From: Rosettibacter primus
GTDB lineage: Bacteria > Bacteroidota > Ignavibacteria > Ignavibacteriales > Melioribacteraceae
DNA length: 64,000 nt
Direction of reading: 5' to 3'
Assembly (NCBI RefSeq): GCF_036860675.1
Contig: NZ_JAYKGK010000002.1
Location: 248,001-312,000 of the forward strand
Made by a program: the position numbers and the translations under genes. Under the pieces are notes generated by a model. That model was not told the origin of the DNA, did not search any database, and saw only the letters and a program-made list of their open reading frames with translations. Shown in pieces: positions 18,306 through 27,493 of this stretch (positions are counted from its first letter, which is position 1; every line of letters starts with the position of its first letter).

Positions 18306-18335
18306 TTGCAATATTAATTTAATAAAAGCTATTAT
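18306..18335 (+). promoter_or_regulatory. Possible promoter and inverted repeat in a 312-base gap
   Basis: The gap 18053-18364 has no gene. Its right part holds TTGCAA and TATTAT 18 bases apart, ahead of the ATP-grasp gene. A 9-bp inverted repeat (CAATATTAA at 18309-18317, TTAATATTG at 18337-18345) brackets the spacer and could be an operator. The left part is plain AT-rich DNA apart from the promoter of the TPR gene. Confidence 0.35.
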
Positions 18336-18364
18336 ATTAATATTGTAAAAAATATTTTTAAGTT

Positions 18365-19270
18365 ATGAATACATTTGATCTGGCAATATCTTACACATGG
18401 GAATATGATATAGAGTTTGTCGAACTAATCGAATTCATATTTCAGAAGGATGGATTTTCAACTTTTATAATCAGCAATTATAATGTTTTTGAAGTTATCA
18501 ATTCATTAAAATCAAAACAGCTACACTTTAGAGCTTATTTAGACCGCGCTTCAGATGTTGATTCGGATTTCGAACCAATTGCCTCAATCTTATCAAAAAG
18601 AAAAACCTATATAATTAATCCTCATAAAAAAGTTCATAAGTTTACAAATAAATCTTACATGCACAAATTGCTTTCAAAGAAAAATTTTAATTTGCCAAAA
18701 ACTATTCTATTGCCTCCTTATTATTACAATCACAATCTCAACATAAATGAAAAAGATTTAGAAGAACTTGGTATTCCATTTATAATTAAGCCTGCAATTG
18801 AAACAGGTGGTGGTGAAGGAGTTGAAGTTGATGCAACCACAATTTCACAGATTCAAAAAGAAAGAATTAAAAATCAAACTGAGGAATTTTTAATTCAGGA
18901 AAAAATTTATCCTAAAACATTAAGCGGAAAAAGGGCATGGTTCAGAGTATTCTGGGCTTTTAATAAAGTTATTCCAACTTGGTGGGATGACCATACTCAT
19001 GTTTATGAATCAATTACTTATGAACAGATTAAAAAGTATCATCTTCAACCATTGCATCGAATAACCAAAAGATTATCAAAAATTACAAGAATTGATTACT
19101 TCTCAACTGAAATTGCATTAACAAGAAAAAATAAATTTGTTTTAATTGATTACATCAATGACCAATGCGACATGAGATTAAAATCAAAACATCATGATGG
19201 TGTGCCCGATGAAGTAATTATTCAGTTTATAGAACAAATGAAAAAGAAAGTTCTATTACTCAAAAAATAA
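18365..19270 (+). CDS. ATP-grasp family protein
   Basis: A 301-residue protein with an ATP-grasp fold. Visible elements: Lys142 in PFIIKPAIETGGGEGVEV, the glycine-rich loop at 148-152, the hinge QEKIYP with Glu179, and the Mg-binding end FVLIDYINDQCDMR. The N-terminal third (MNTFDLAISYTWEYD) has the Rossmann-like layout of RimK/glutathione-synthetase relatives. Such enzymes ligate a carboxylate to an amine or thiol using ATP, but the substrate is unknown. It has its own start region, and its last 15 bases overlap the end of convergent rsgA. Confidence 0.8.
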   Translation: MNTFDLAISYTWEYDIEFVELIEFIFQKDGFSTFIISNYNVFEVINSLKSKQLHFRAYLDRASDVDSDFEPIASILSKRKTYIINPHKKVHKFTNKSYMHKLLSKKNFNLPKTILLPPYYYNHNLNINEKDLEELGIPFIIKPAIETGGGEGVEVDATTISQIQKERIKNQTEEFLIQEKIYPKTLSGKRAWFRVFWAFNKVIPTWWDDHTHVYESITYEQIKKYHLQPLHRITKRLSKITRIDYFSTEIALTRKNKFVLIDYINDQCDMRLKSKHHDGVPDEVIIQFIEQMKKKVLLLKK

Positions 19271-20212
19271 ATCTTCTTCGATAGTCTCTAAGATGTTTAA
19301 ATAACTTTTATATCTATCTTCATTAATTTTTCCTTCATTACATGCTTTTACAACAGCACAATCAGGTTCATGATGATGAGTGCATGTATTAAATTTACAA
19401 TTGTAAATAAATTCCTTAAAATCTTTGAAGTAATGACACAAATCTTCCTTTTTTATTCCATAAGGGTCAATCTCTCTGATTCCTGGTGTATCAATAACAA
19501 AAGTATTATCATCTACTTTTTTCATTAATACAGTTACCGTTGTATGTTTTCCTTTCAAAGTATAATTACTAATTTCGCTTACCTTAAGATTGAGGCCTGG
19601 ATAAAGCAGGTTCAATAAGCTTGACTTTCCAACACCTGAATGTCCCCAGAACAAATTAGTTTTTTCCTTTAAAAATTTTTTTAATTCATCGAGACCTAAG
19701 TTATTTATTGTGCTTGTTTCAAAAACATTGTAACCAATTTGTTTATAAAGATTAACCCATTTTTTTCTTTCGTTAATACTATCAAGATCAATTTTATTAA
19801 TTACAATTACTGGTTCAACCGAAGAACTTTCTGCAACAACAATCATTCTATCAATCAACCGATTATTAAATTTAGGATTAATCCAGCTTGAAACAATAAT
19901 TAAATTATCAACATTAGCAGCAATAATTTGTTCTAATCTTTCTCCTCTTATGCTTGCTCCTTTAATTCTTGGAGCTTTTCTTGATATTTTATTTCTTCGT
20001 GGTTTGATTTCTGTTATTACACCTGTTCCATCTTTGTTCAAAATAAATTCTACTATATCACCAACTGCGGCAATATCAAGTGTAACCAACTTATCTTTTT
20101 TAATAGAAAATTCTTTTTGAAATTTCCCTCTTAAAAAACATCTTATTTCTTTATCATTTTCATCAAGAACATAATAATTTTTACTTTCTATCTTGAAAAT
20201 TATTCCTTTAAT
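19256..20212 (-). CDS. rsgA: Ribosome biogenesis GTPase RsgA, apparent ATT start
   Basis: Circularly permuted GTPase that matures the 30S subunit. Starting at the first ordinary codon (TTG at 20089) would give 277 residues and cut off most of the OB domain. The frame stays open upstream and encodes GIIFKIESKNYYVL and CFLRGKF, typical RsgA N-terminal sequence. A perfect AGGAGG (20219-20224) stands six bases before an ATT codon at 20212, giving 318 residues; there is no ATG, GTG or TTG in frame near it. Motifs in full-length numbering: NKID 139-142, GHSGVGKS 190-197, DTPG from 241, and zinc ligands Cys272, Cys277, His279, Cys285. Gene identity is near certain; the ATT start is inferred. Confidence 0.93.
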   Translation of the reverse strand: MKGIIFKIESKNYYVLDENDKEIRCFLRGKFQKEFSIKKDKLVTLDIAAVGDIVEFILNKDGTGVITEIKPRRNKISRKAPRIKGASIRGERLEQIIAANVDNLIIVSSWINPKFNNRLIDRMIVVAESSSVEPVIVINKIDLDSINERKKWVNLYKQIGYNVFETSTINNLGLDELKKFLKEKTNLFWGHSGVGKSSLLNLLYPGLNLKVSEISNYTLKGKHTTVTVLMKKVDDNTFVIDTPGIREIDPYGIKKEDLCHYFKDFKEFIYNCKFNTCTHHHEPDCAVVKACNEGKINEDRYKSYLNILETIEEDLFFE

Positions 20213-20241
20213 AAAACACCTCCTTTAAATTTTGTCTTACA

Positions 20242-20270
20242 AATCTATCTTATGAAATTATTAAAAACAA
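20242..20270 (-). promoter_or_regulatory. Sigma-70-type promoter for rsgA
   Basis: On the minus strand TTGTTT and TAGATT are 17 bases apart; the -35 box overlaps the T-run of the preceding terminator. Transcription would begin roughly 20 bases before the ATT start and include the AGGAGG site. Confidence 0.5.
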
Positions 20271-20300
20271 AAAGCATCTTATTTCTAAGATGCTTTTTGT
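20267..20300 (-). terminator. Strong hairpin terminator after the FadL-like gene
   Basis: A perfect stem of 13-15 bp centred on AAGCATCTTA/TAAGATGCTT with a four-base loop, followed on the minus strand by a T-rich run. It lies directly downstream of the outer-membrane protein gene and separates it from rsgA. Confidence 0.85.
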
Positions 20301-20328
20301 GGGGAGCATTAACCAAGCGGGGTGTGTA

Positions 20329-21774
20329 TTAAAAATTATATCTTATTCCTGCAATAAAATTATTTCTTGTTATATCTTGATAAGTTCTCGAAAGATTTGT
20401 GCCATAATTATCACCTATGTCTTTCCACCATCCAAAAGCATAAGTAAGATTAAATGATAGATTACGATTTGGATTTAAGCCCAGTCCTACTGTAATAAAT
20501 TTTTTGTCATACTCTGAAGGGTCATCTTTATAAGGTGAAGGTAAAATCATAAAACCACCTCTTAAGGCAAGATTTATATATGGAATCTCGAATTCTAATC
20601 CTGCATGTAGATTTATTACCTGTCTGAATAATTCTTTGATATCCCTGTTGTTATTTTCAATGTCTCTAACATCTAATCCGCTTTTAAATTCCATTTGAGT
20701 ATAGTCAATAAACTTTGCATCGAAACTTATCAATAAATTGTTTTCATTAATTGCTGCTCCTAAGGAGAATTCATAAGGAGTATTAATTTTATATTCAGTT
20801 CTGTTTTCTACAGGAGGATTTAATGTGAATCTTGTTTGAGCAAAATCACTATATGCATCAACAAAGTAAGTTTCTTTAATTGTGAATTTACGCGGGGTTT
20901 TAACAGAAAAACCAATGTTCAGTTTATCATTAATTCTTGTCAATAATCCAAAATTCAAATTCCATCCTGAAACATCCCAGCGTATAATATCATTGATATA
21001 AAAAGTTTGAAAATCACGAGTAGCCGGTTCTATAGGATCTAAAAGTAAATTAATATTATAATAATCATTAACATCATCTTCCCAGTATTGACGGTCACGT
21101 TTAAAATCTCCGTTAATAATATTCAAAGTTGCACCAACAAAAACATCTTTTTGAATTTCTACAGCACCTGAAAATGACCAACTGTGTAAACCTCCTTCTT
21201 GTGTAATTTTACCACTTTGGTTTAATTTTCCGTTTATTAAAGTAGTATCATAAAGATATTTATTAGATTTATTATAAACAGGGTAGCTTAATGCAAGCTC
21301 ATATGCAATATCATCATTATAATTTGTAAGATCCTGAATTAATGAATTGTTATTGGGATTATATCCATCAAACTTCATGGTATAGTTAAAATCTTTTAAC
21401 TGATTATAACCAAGTGCAAATACTAAACTGCCTCTTCTTGTTGGCATAGGAACAGTAAAACCAAACTCGTTTAATTTCGTATTGCTATTTGAATAATCTA
21501 ATTCTTTATTGAAAAAAGTAGTTGAATTATTAAAAGAGTTATAAGAAAGTGAACCTGAAAATTCTGATTTCTTTATTAAACCAAATCCAGCAGGATTAAA
21601 TAAGGATGCCGAAAAATCATTACTCAAAGCTGTATAAGCATTTCCCAGAGAAAGTGCTTTAGCACTTGTTAATATTTCTGGTTCTGTTAATCGTAAAGCA
21701 TCTTTAAAATTTTGTGCATAGTTCAATGCATTTAATATCAAGCAGACTAAGACAATTACAAATATTTTCTTCAT
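20329..21774 (-). CDS. FadL/TodX-like outer-membrane protein
   Basis: The ATG giving MKKIFVIVL is chosen because GGAG stands six bases ahead; a TTG five codons further up lacks one. The 481-residue product has a signal peptide (about 1-20) and then SAKALSLGNAYTALSNDFSASLFNPAG, shortened here to its key part GNAYTA...NPAG, the conserved N-terminal plug-like motif of the OMPP1/FadL/TodX and PorV-like barrels. The remainder is a beta-barrel ending in FIAGIRYNF with the terminal Phe usual for outer-membrane proteins. Probable transporter of hydrophobic compounds or secretion-related barrel. Last gene of a three-gene envelope run. Confidence 0.8.
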   Translation of the reverse strand: MKKIFVIVLVCLILNALNYAQNFKDALRLTEPEILTSAKALSLGNAYTALSNDFSASLFNPAGFGLIKKSEFSGSLSYNSFNNSTTFFNKELDYSNSNTKLNEFGFTVPMPTRRGSLVFALGYNQLKDFNYTMKFDGYNPNNNSLIQDLTNYNDDIAYELALSYPVYNKSNKYLYDTTLINGKLNQSGKITQEGGLHSWSFSGAVEIQKDVFVGATLNIINGDFKRDRQYWEDDVNDYYNINLLLDPIEPATRDFQTFYINDIIRWDVSGWNLNFGLLTRINDKLNIGFSVKTPRKFTIKETYFVDAYSDFAQTRFTLNPPVENRTEYKINTPYEFSLGAAINENNLLISFDAKFIDYTQMEFKSGLDVRDIENNNRDIKELFRQVINLHAGLEFEIPYINLALRGGFMILPSPYKDDPSEYDKKFITVGLGLNPNRNLSFNLTYAFGWWKDIGDNYGTNLSRTYQDITRNNFIAGIRYNF

Positions 21775-21810
21775 ATCAATCTCCAGCAATAAGTTTTTAA
21801 TAGAGAATTT

Positions 21811-22725
21811 TTATCTTCTTCTTCCACTATCACCACCTGAGCGTCCTCCATCACTTCCTCTCGTAGAACCACTACCAGAACTTGATCTCGGTGGAGGATT
21901 ATACGATGGAGCTGGAGCTCTTGATTCACTTGGTGGCGGTGTATAACTTGGTTGTGATGATCTTCCTGAGCTGCTATTATCAGAACTACTTCTTTCCCTT
22001 TCTGATGAATTACCTCTGCCGCCTTCACTTTTTCGTTCTCTTGTCTCTCTATCTCTTGTTGCTTCTACTGGATATTTTATTCTTGTTTCACTTCTTTCCC
22101 GTTTTCTTTCAATATTTGTATTTGCACCTTCTTTCGAAAGTGTACCCGAACTATTACCCTTAGTCCGAGATACTCCTGTTCTACTTAAGTCAACATCTGC
22201 TGGTTTGCTTACACCGCTTCTGCTATCAATTATGCTTGTTCTTCCATTGCGATAACTATCTCCTCTATTCCGTATATCACCACTTCTTCCACCATCAGTA
22301 TCTCTCAATCTTGTATAAGTATTTCTGTATTTATAAACTCCAGAATGTGAATAGCCATAATGCCAGTAATTTGGATAATACCAGTAATCATAATAAACCC
22401 AATAACTATAAGGATATGGATAATACCACCATGGCACATATGGATAGTAAACATCCCACCAGAACGGGTCATAATATGTTCCGATTGTTATGCTCCAGCT
22501 TGGATAATACCCCCAGTAATATCTTCTGTAACGAGGATAGAATCCATCATAATAATAATTATAAATATTTACTTCTCCGCGATTATCTGTATATGTTGTA
22601 TCTTCTTGTTCTTGATAAGTATATTCATCATCATAGTCGTAACTATCGCGAAGAGCTAACTGTGTATAACACCCCCCTAAAGTCAACAATGGAATCAATA
22701 ACAATATTTTAACTAAGGTTTTCAT
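21811..22725 (-). CDS. Lipoprotein with Tyr/Trp-rich and Ser/Arg/Gly-rich regions
   Basis: A 304-residue lipoprotein with lipobox LGGC (Cys19). Residues about 50-130 are extraordinarily aromatic, dominated by Tyr, Trp and Pro (for example YYPYVPWWYYPYPYSYWVYY), while residues about 140-304 are low-complexity Ser, Arg, Gly and Pro and surely disordered, ending in GGDSGRRR. No family is recognised. The composition suggests a surface structural, adhesive or pi-stacking role, but this is inference. It has an AAGGGG ribosome-binding site and lies between two outer-membrane protein genes on the same strand. Confidence 0.75.
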   Translation of the reverse strand: MKTLVKILLLIPLLTLGGCYTQLALRDSYDYDDEYTYQEQEDTTYTDNRGEVNIYNYYYDGFYPRYRRYYWGYYPSWSITIGTYYDPFWWDVYYPYVPWWYYPYPYSYWVYYDYWYYPNYWHYGYSHSGVYKYRNTYTRLRDTDGGRSGDIRNRGDSYRNGRTSIIDSRSGVSKPADVDLSRTGVSRTKGNSSGTLSKEGANTNIERKRERSETRIKYPVEATRDRETRERKSEGGRGNSSERERSSSDNSSSGRSSQPSYTPPPSESRAPAPSYNPPPRSSSGSGSTRGSDGGRSGGDSGRRR

Positions 22726-22856
22726 TTTCTACACCCCTTTTTCAATTTCTTTGACAAAAATTATGCCTCAATAAGTTTAAAAGAAATGCTAAAAAGAAAG
22801 GACTAATAAATTTATTGTATATTTTTATGAACTTATATGTTCGATTTATAGAACAC

Positions 22857-23633
22857 TTAGAAAATCGATTTTACATATTCAACTACAATACCTCTATCAG
22901 CTCTACTACTGTTAAACTTTTTATTATCAAGTAAATCTCTGAGATTAATTCCTATTGTAAATCCATCAGCTGCAGACCATCTCAAACCCATATTTAAATA
23001 GCCATTTCCACTACCGAGTGATAATCCAGTATTATCATTTACTGCAAAATCATATTCGCAGACTAATGATATTTTTTTACCAATTGTTTTTTCAAAACCA
23101 ATAGCTAAATTTAAGTCTTTATCGTTATCGTCTCTTTCCAGAGAATAATTTACTGAGCCATGCAAACTTAAGTAACCAAAGAATTCAAAATTTTTTGATG
23201 CTGCTGCAAAAAATCCAGTAGATTTTATTTGATATCTATTTAAATCTTTGTTAAAAGTTCCTTTACCTTGAGAATCAAAGCCAAATGTTACAGCGGGTGA
23301 AGTTACAGTTTCGTCAATTAATCTTATACGAACATTTACGGCCGGCAATTTATACCAATCAATTTTTCCCTGTCCAATTATGTTACTACCTCCGTAAGAT
23401 ATTCCAATACTAAAATTATCAAACACACCAACTTCAATTTTTGAAATAACTACTCCAAGAGGCATCATATCTAATGATACTCCAACAACACCTTTATCGA
23501 GAACACCTGCTGTAGGGATATCAATTAAATTTCTGCATTCATATTTTGCATCAGTACCAGAAGTGCCCTGAGATAATATTTTGACTGATAATGTCGTTAA
23601 AAAAAGAAAGCAGAGAAAAATATTTTTCTTCAT
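22857..23633 (-). CDS. Hypothetical exported outer-membrane-type protein
   Basis: A 258-residue protein with a signal peptide (1-21, ending ILSQG). The mature part is beta-rich with alternating patterns, RNLIDIPTAGVLDKGVVGVSL at its start (quoted only as far as needed: NLIDIPTAGVLDKG) and GLRWSAADGFTIGINLRDLL near its end, resembling small outer-membrane barrels of unknown role seen in Ignavibacteria. No named family can be given. It is first in the run with the aromatic lipoprotein and the FadL-like protein; about 130 AT-rich bases separate it from the next gene. Confidence 0.7.
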   Translation of the reverse strand: MKKNIFLCFLFLTTLSVKILSQGTSGTDAKYECRNLIDIPTAGVLDKGVVGVSLDMMPLGVVISKIEVGVFDNFSIGISYGGSNIIGQGKIDWYKLPAVNVRIRLIDETVTSPAVTFGFDSQGKGTFNKDLNRYQIKSTGFFAAASKNFEFFGYLSLHGSVNYSLERDDNDKDLNLAIGFEKTIGKKISLVCEYDFAVNDNTGLSLGSGNGYLNMGLRWSAADGFTIGINLRDLLDNKKFNSSRADRGIVVEYVKSIF

Positions 23634-23713
23634 AACTTTATCTTTACAATTTTTAGTATAAATAATACTACATTTTTTTCTTAATAACTAAATATTTTTT
23701 TGATTTGTTGGAT

Positions 23714-25129
23714 TTACTTTTTCCTTTTGAATGTAGTTCCCTCTTTGCTATCCTGAAGTATAATTCCAAGTTTATTTAATTCATCTCTAATAAAATCTGA
23801 CAGTGCATAATTTTTTTCTTTTTTTAATGCAAGTCTAACATTAATTAATAGTTCTATTAATTTATCTTCGATTACTTCCGATTTTTTATTTTCATACAAT
23901 GAATCAAAATGAATTATGCCCAGAACATTTTCGGCTGTATCTTTAAGAAATTCTTTTACATTATTATAAAATTCAGAATTTATTTTTTCATTTTCTGAAA
24001 TTAATTTATTTACATTCTTCACAAAATCAAAAATTACTGCAACCGCTTGCGGTGTATTGAAATCATCGTCCATTACTTTTTCAAATTCTTCATAATATTT
24101 TTTAAAATCAAACTGCTGAGAAATTTCACCAGTTACTGGCTTTTGGAGTTCCATTTCAACTTTCTCAGCAAGATTTTTAATTTTTTCAACTCCTTTTTCA
24201 GCCGCCGAAAGCAGTTCTTCACTAAAGTTTAGGGGACCTCGATAATGTGTTTGTGCAAAGAAAAGTCTAATTGCTTCTGCCGAATATTTTGAAAGAATTT
24301 CTCGCGCAGTAAAGAAATTGCCAAGAGATTTTGACATCTTCTCATAATGAATTGTAAGAAAGCCAAAATGAATCCAGTATTTTACAAATTTTACTTCATT
24401 AGCTGCTTCACTCTGTGCTATTTCATTTTCATGATGTGGAAAAATTAAATCATTACCTCCAGCATGAATATCAATTGTTTTACCCAAATGTTTACAACTC
24501 ATCGCAGAACATTCAATATGCCAGCCGGGTCTACCTTTTCCCCATGGACTATCCCAGCTTGGTTCGCCTTCTTTTGCTTTTTTCCATAAAACAAAATCAA
24601 GTGGATTTCTTTTGGATTCATTAACTTCAACTCGTGAACCAGCTTCAAGCTCTTCAATATTCTTACCGCTCAGTTTTCCATAATCCTTAAATTTTGTTAT
24701 ATCGTAATAAACATTACCATCAACATTATAGGCATAACCTTTTTCTTCCAGTATCTTTATCATTTCAATAACATCTTGTATTGATTCAGTAGCACGAGGG
24801 TTTTTAACTGCAGGTTTAATTCTTAATTTTTGAATATCTTCATAAAATGCGCTGGTAAAAAATTTAGCTATTTCTTCTGTTGATTTATTATTTTCTTTTG
24901 ACTTATTAATAATTTTATCATCTATATCAGTAATATTCATAACGAAATCTACATTAAAACCTTTATACTCAAGATACCTCCTTATAATATCTGCCATGAT
25001 AAAAGATCGAGCATTTCCAATATGAAAATAATCATATACTGTTGGACCACAAACATAAAAGGTTACATTAGGCGGGTTGACCGGAATGAATTCTTCTTTA
25101 ATTTTAGAAAAAGTATTATAGATTAACAT
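23714..25129 (-). CDS. cysS: Cysteine--tRNA ligase
   Basis: Class I aminoacyl-tRNA synthetase that charges tRNA-Cys. The 471-residue length is normal. Zinc ligand Cys27 lies in FYVCGPTVYD, the HIGH-type motif is HIGN (36-39), the second zinc region contains GWHIECSAM and GGNDLIFPHHENE, and the KMSKS loop is present as EKMSKSLGNF. The C-terminal anticodon region ends in KEGTTFKRKK. It has its own promoter immediately upstream and is divergent from the cytochrome gene. Confidence 0.98.
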   Translation of the reverse strand: MLIYNTFSKIKEEFIPVNPPNVTFYVCGPTVYDYFHIGNARSFIMADIIRRYLEYKGFNVDFVMNITDIDDKIINKSKENNKSTEEIAKFFTSAFYEDIQKLRIKPAVKNPRATESIQDVIEMIKILEEKGYAYNVDGNVYYDITKFKDYGKLSGKNIEELEAGSRVEVNESKRNPLDFVLWKKAKEGEPSWDSPWGKGRPGWHIECSAMSCKHLGKTIDIHAGGNDLIFPHHENEIAQSEAANEVKFVKYWIHFGFLTIHYEKMSKSLGNFFTAREILSKYSAEAIRLFFAQTHYRGPLNFSEELLSAAEKGVEKIKNLAEKVEMELQKPVTGEISQQFDFKKYYEEFEKVMDDDFNTPQAVAVIFDFVKNVNKLISENEKINSEFYNNVKEFLKDTAENVLGIIHFDSLYENKKSEVIEDKLIELLINVRLALKKEKNYALSDFIRDELNKLGIILQDSKEGTTFKRKK

Positions 25130-25152
25130 TATTATTCCAAAATTTGGGAAAA

Positions 25153-25181
25153 AATATACAAATAGTGCACAGTTTATACAA
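25153..25181 (-). promoter_or_regulatory. Sigma-70-type promoter for cysS
   Basis: On the minus strand TTGTAT and TATATT are separated by 17 bases, with a leader of about 17 bases to the cysS ATG. Confidence 0.5.
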
Positions 25182-25252
25182 ATTTAATTATGGAATGAAA
25201 TTTGGTATAAAATACGATAAAAAGATAATTAAACAAAAAATAAAATTAGACT

Positions 25253-25280
25253 TTGACATCTTTGTTCTATTTTATATTTT
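25253..25280 (+). promoter_or_regulatory. Possible promoter for the multiheme cytochrome
   Basis: A perfect TTGACA is followed after 16 bases by TATTTT. The long leader (about 75 bases) ends in a strong AGGAGG ribosome-binding site. Confidence 0.4.
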
Positions 25281-25363
25281 AATAAAGAAAAAAAACAAAG
25301 ATATCTTAATAACTTGAAAATTTGGTTATTTAATTTAACTTCTTAATCAAAGGAGGAACCTTT

Positions 25364-27472
25364 ATGATTCGAAAACTTACAATTATTTTATTTGCGTGTA
25401 TTCTCTCGACTACTCTGATGGCTCAAACAGTTAAATTAGATTTTCAGCCATTTGGAGTATCACCGAGAGATGTAGCAAAATCTACCACCGATATATACAC
25501 TTATCCATATAATGGCTTAACAAATGTCGGTGTAGGAACATTAATGTATTTTAAGGCATCAATTACAGGGAAAAAATTTGAAAATCCAGTTTACACAATT
25601 ACACGCAAACCCGCAGGTTCCACTGCAATAATTGGAGCCGATAAAGATATTAAAAATGATTCAACTCAAGTTGTAACATTCACACCCGATAAACTTGGAG
25701 TCTATGAAATAACAGTTACAGAAGGTTCTTATTCTAAATCTATTGTTTTCAATTCAGCTAAATATTTAGGTTATACAAACACAATAGTTAATGGTGTTGA
25801 TAAAAAAGTAAATTGCCAAACTTGTCATCCATCTAAAGTAAGTGATTGGGAGAAAAGTAAGCATGCTACTATTTTTACCAGAGCTATGAAAGCAACACCA
25901 GGATTAAGTGGACCTACAGATCATTACGCTCCATATTGTGTGCCATGTCATACAACTGGATATGATGCAAATCCAACTGCGGTTAATGATGGATTTGACG
26001 ATTTAGGTTTTGTTTACCCTGCTAAAATTACACCAAATACATACGATACATTATTAGTAAAATTTCCAGATGCAATGAAGAGAGCTAATGTCCAATGTGA
26101 AAGCTGTCATGGACCAGGAAGTGGTCATTTAGGAGTAACTCAAGATTCAAGAATGCAAGCAACATATTCAGCTGATGCTTGTGCTTATTGCCATGATTCA
26201 GGCACATACCATATTTTCCCTGAACAATGGGATGCCTCTGTACATTCAGGTGCTACATCCTATCCAACTGGTCCTGGAAGAGAAGATTGCGTTCCATGCC
26301 ATACTGGTAAAGGTTTTGCTCAATATGTAAATGGTATTACAAAGGCAGACCCATATTTTGATGCTTCATATACACCAATTACATGTTCAGGCTGCCACGA
26401 TCCGCATAGCGCAGAAAATAAATATCAATTAAGAAAACTAGAAGTTGAATTACTTGCACCTAATAATACAACAATTAAGATTGATGAAAGTAATGCAGGA
26501 ACTGGGGCACTTTGCTTCAATTGTCATAAATCAAGAGCTGAAGCTAATGCATCATTAAAAGGAAATATTACAGTAAGATTTGGTCCTCATTATGGTCCTC
26601 AAGGTGATATATTAGTAGGAAATAATATGTTAGAACTTGCTGGAGTAAAGTTAGCAAAATCGAATCACTTTGGTGCTGTTCAGAAATCATGTGTCAGATG
26701 CCATATGTACACTGGAAATGTTCTCTCTGGAGGAAATGTAATTCAATGGGGTGGACATTCATTCAGTATGAGTACATTTAAGAAAGATGAAAAAGGTAAT
26801 TTTATACTTGATTCAAATGGCAGAAAAATTCCAGATAAAGATAATATGGAAGCTTGCGCTCAATGCCACGGTAGTACATTTGGAACCTCATTCGAAGATG
26901 TTAAATTCTTCCTAAATGGTAATGGCGACCACGATAATGATGGTGTAGTTGAGGGACTACAAAGTGAGGTTAAGGGGATGATTGAAAAAATTATGGCTGC
27001 TTTACCACACAAAGCAGATGGAACTCTTGATGGCCCAAAATCAAGCTGGACACAAGATCAACTTAGTGCTTACTGGAATGCAATTACTGCAAAAAATGAT
27101 AAGAGCAACGGTATACACAATCCCAAATATATTATTACTGCTTTGAAAGGTGCTATGAATTTACTTGGCATTCCTACAGATGTAAAATCTGACGAACTAA
27201 CAATTCCAAGTGAATATGCACTCTTCCAAAATTATCCAAATCCATTTAACCCAACAACATACATCAGATTCCAGCTTCCAAAAGAATCTAATGTTAAATT
27301 AACAATTTATGATGCTATAGGAAGAGAAATTGTAACTCTCGTTAATAACAGATTAAATGCTGGAACTCATACAATTGAATGGAATGCAAAGAACATGGCA
27401 TCTGGTGTTTATCTTTATAGAATTGAAGCTGATAATTTTGTTAAAACAAACAAAATGTTATTACTCAAATAA
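25364..27472 (+). CDS. Nine-heme c-type cytochrome with type IX sorting domain
   Basis: A 702-residue exported protein. Signal peptide 1-20 (LMAQ); an immunoglobulin-like domain about 23-135; then nine CxxCH heme sites starting at residues 151, 192, 245, 273, 309, 341, 384, 443 and 498; and a C-terminal sorting domain from about 620 with NYPNPFNPTTYI, ending KMLLLK. The heme sites and type IX tag together predict an extracellular or surface-bound electron carrier, perhaps for an outside acceptor or cell-cell contact. It is a single transcription unit between its own promoter and a strong terminator; no oxidoreductase partner is adjacent. Relation to cytochrome c-554-type proteins is possible but unproven. 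Confidence 0.92.
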   Translation: MIRKLTIILFACILSTTLMAQTVKLDFQPFGVSPRDVAKSTTDIYTYPYNGLTNVGVGTLMYFKASITGKKFENPVYTITRKPAGSTAIIGADKDIKNDSTQVVTFTPDKLGVYEITVTEGSYSKSIVFNSAKYLGYTNTIVNGVDKKVNCQTCHPSKVSDWEKSKHATIFTRAMKATPGLSGPTDHYAPYCVPCHTTGYDANPTAVNDGFDDLGFVYPAKITPNTYDTLLVKFPDAMKRANVQCESCHGPGSGHLGVTQDSRMQATYSADACAYCHDSGTYHIFPEQWDASVHSGATSYPTGPGREDCVPCHTGKGFAQYVNGITKADPYFDASYTPITCSGCHDPHSAENKYQLRKLEVELLAPNNTTIKIDESNAGTGALCFNCHKSRAEANASLKGNITVRFGPHYGPQGDILVGNNMLELAGVKLAKSNHFGAVQKSCVRCHMYTGNVLSGGNVIQWGGHSFSMSTFKKDEKGNFILDSNGRKIPDKDNMEACAQCHGSTFGTSFEDVKFFLNGNGDHDNDGVVEGLQSEVKGMIEKIMAALPHKADGTLDGPKSSWTQDQLSAYWNAITAKNDKSNGIHNPKYIITALKGAMNLLGIPTDVKSDELTIPSEYALFQNYPNPFNPTTYIRFQLPKESNVKLTIYDAIGREIVTLVNNRLNAGTHTIEWNAKNMASGVYLYRIEADNFVKTNKMLLLK

Positions 27473-27493
27473 TCTTCATTTTACCTCCTTCTT

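Noticed and set aside
21771..22028. 85-codon open frame within the aromatic lipoprotein gene
   Set aside because: It is a His/Glu-rich shadow in another frame of the lipoprotein's low-complexity 3' end.
22236..22712. 158-codon plus-strand frame opposite the aromatic lipoprotein
   Set aside because: Antisense to TAT/TAC/TGG-rich codons, giving an implausible His/Asn/Tyr-rich product with no start signals.
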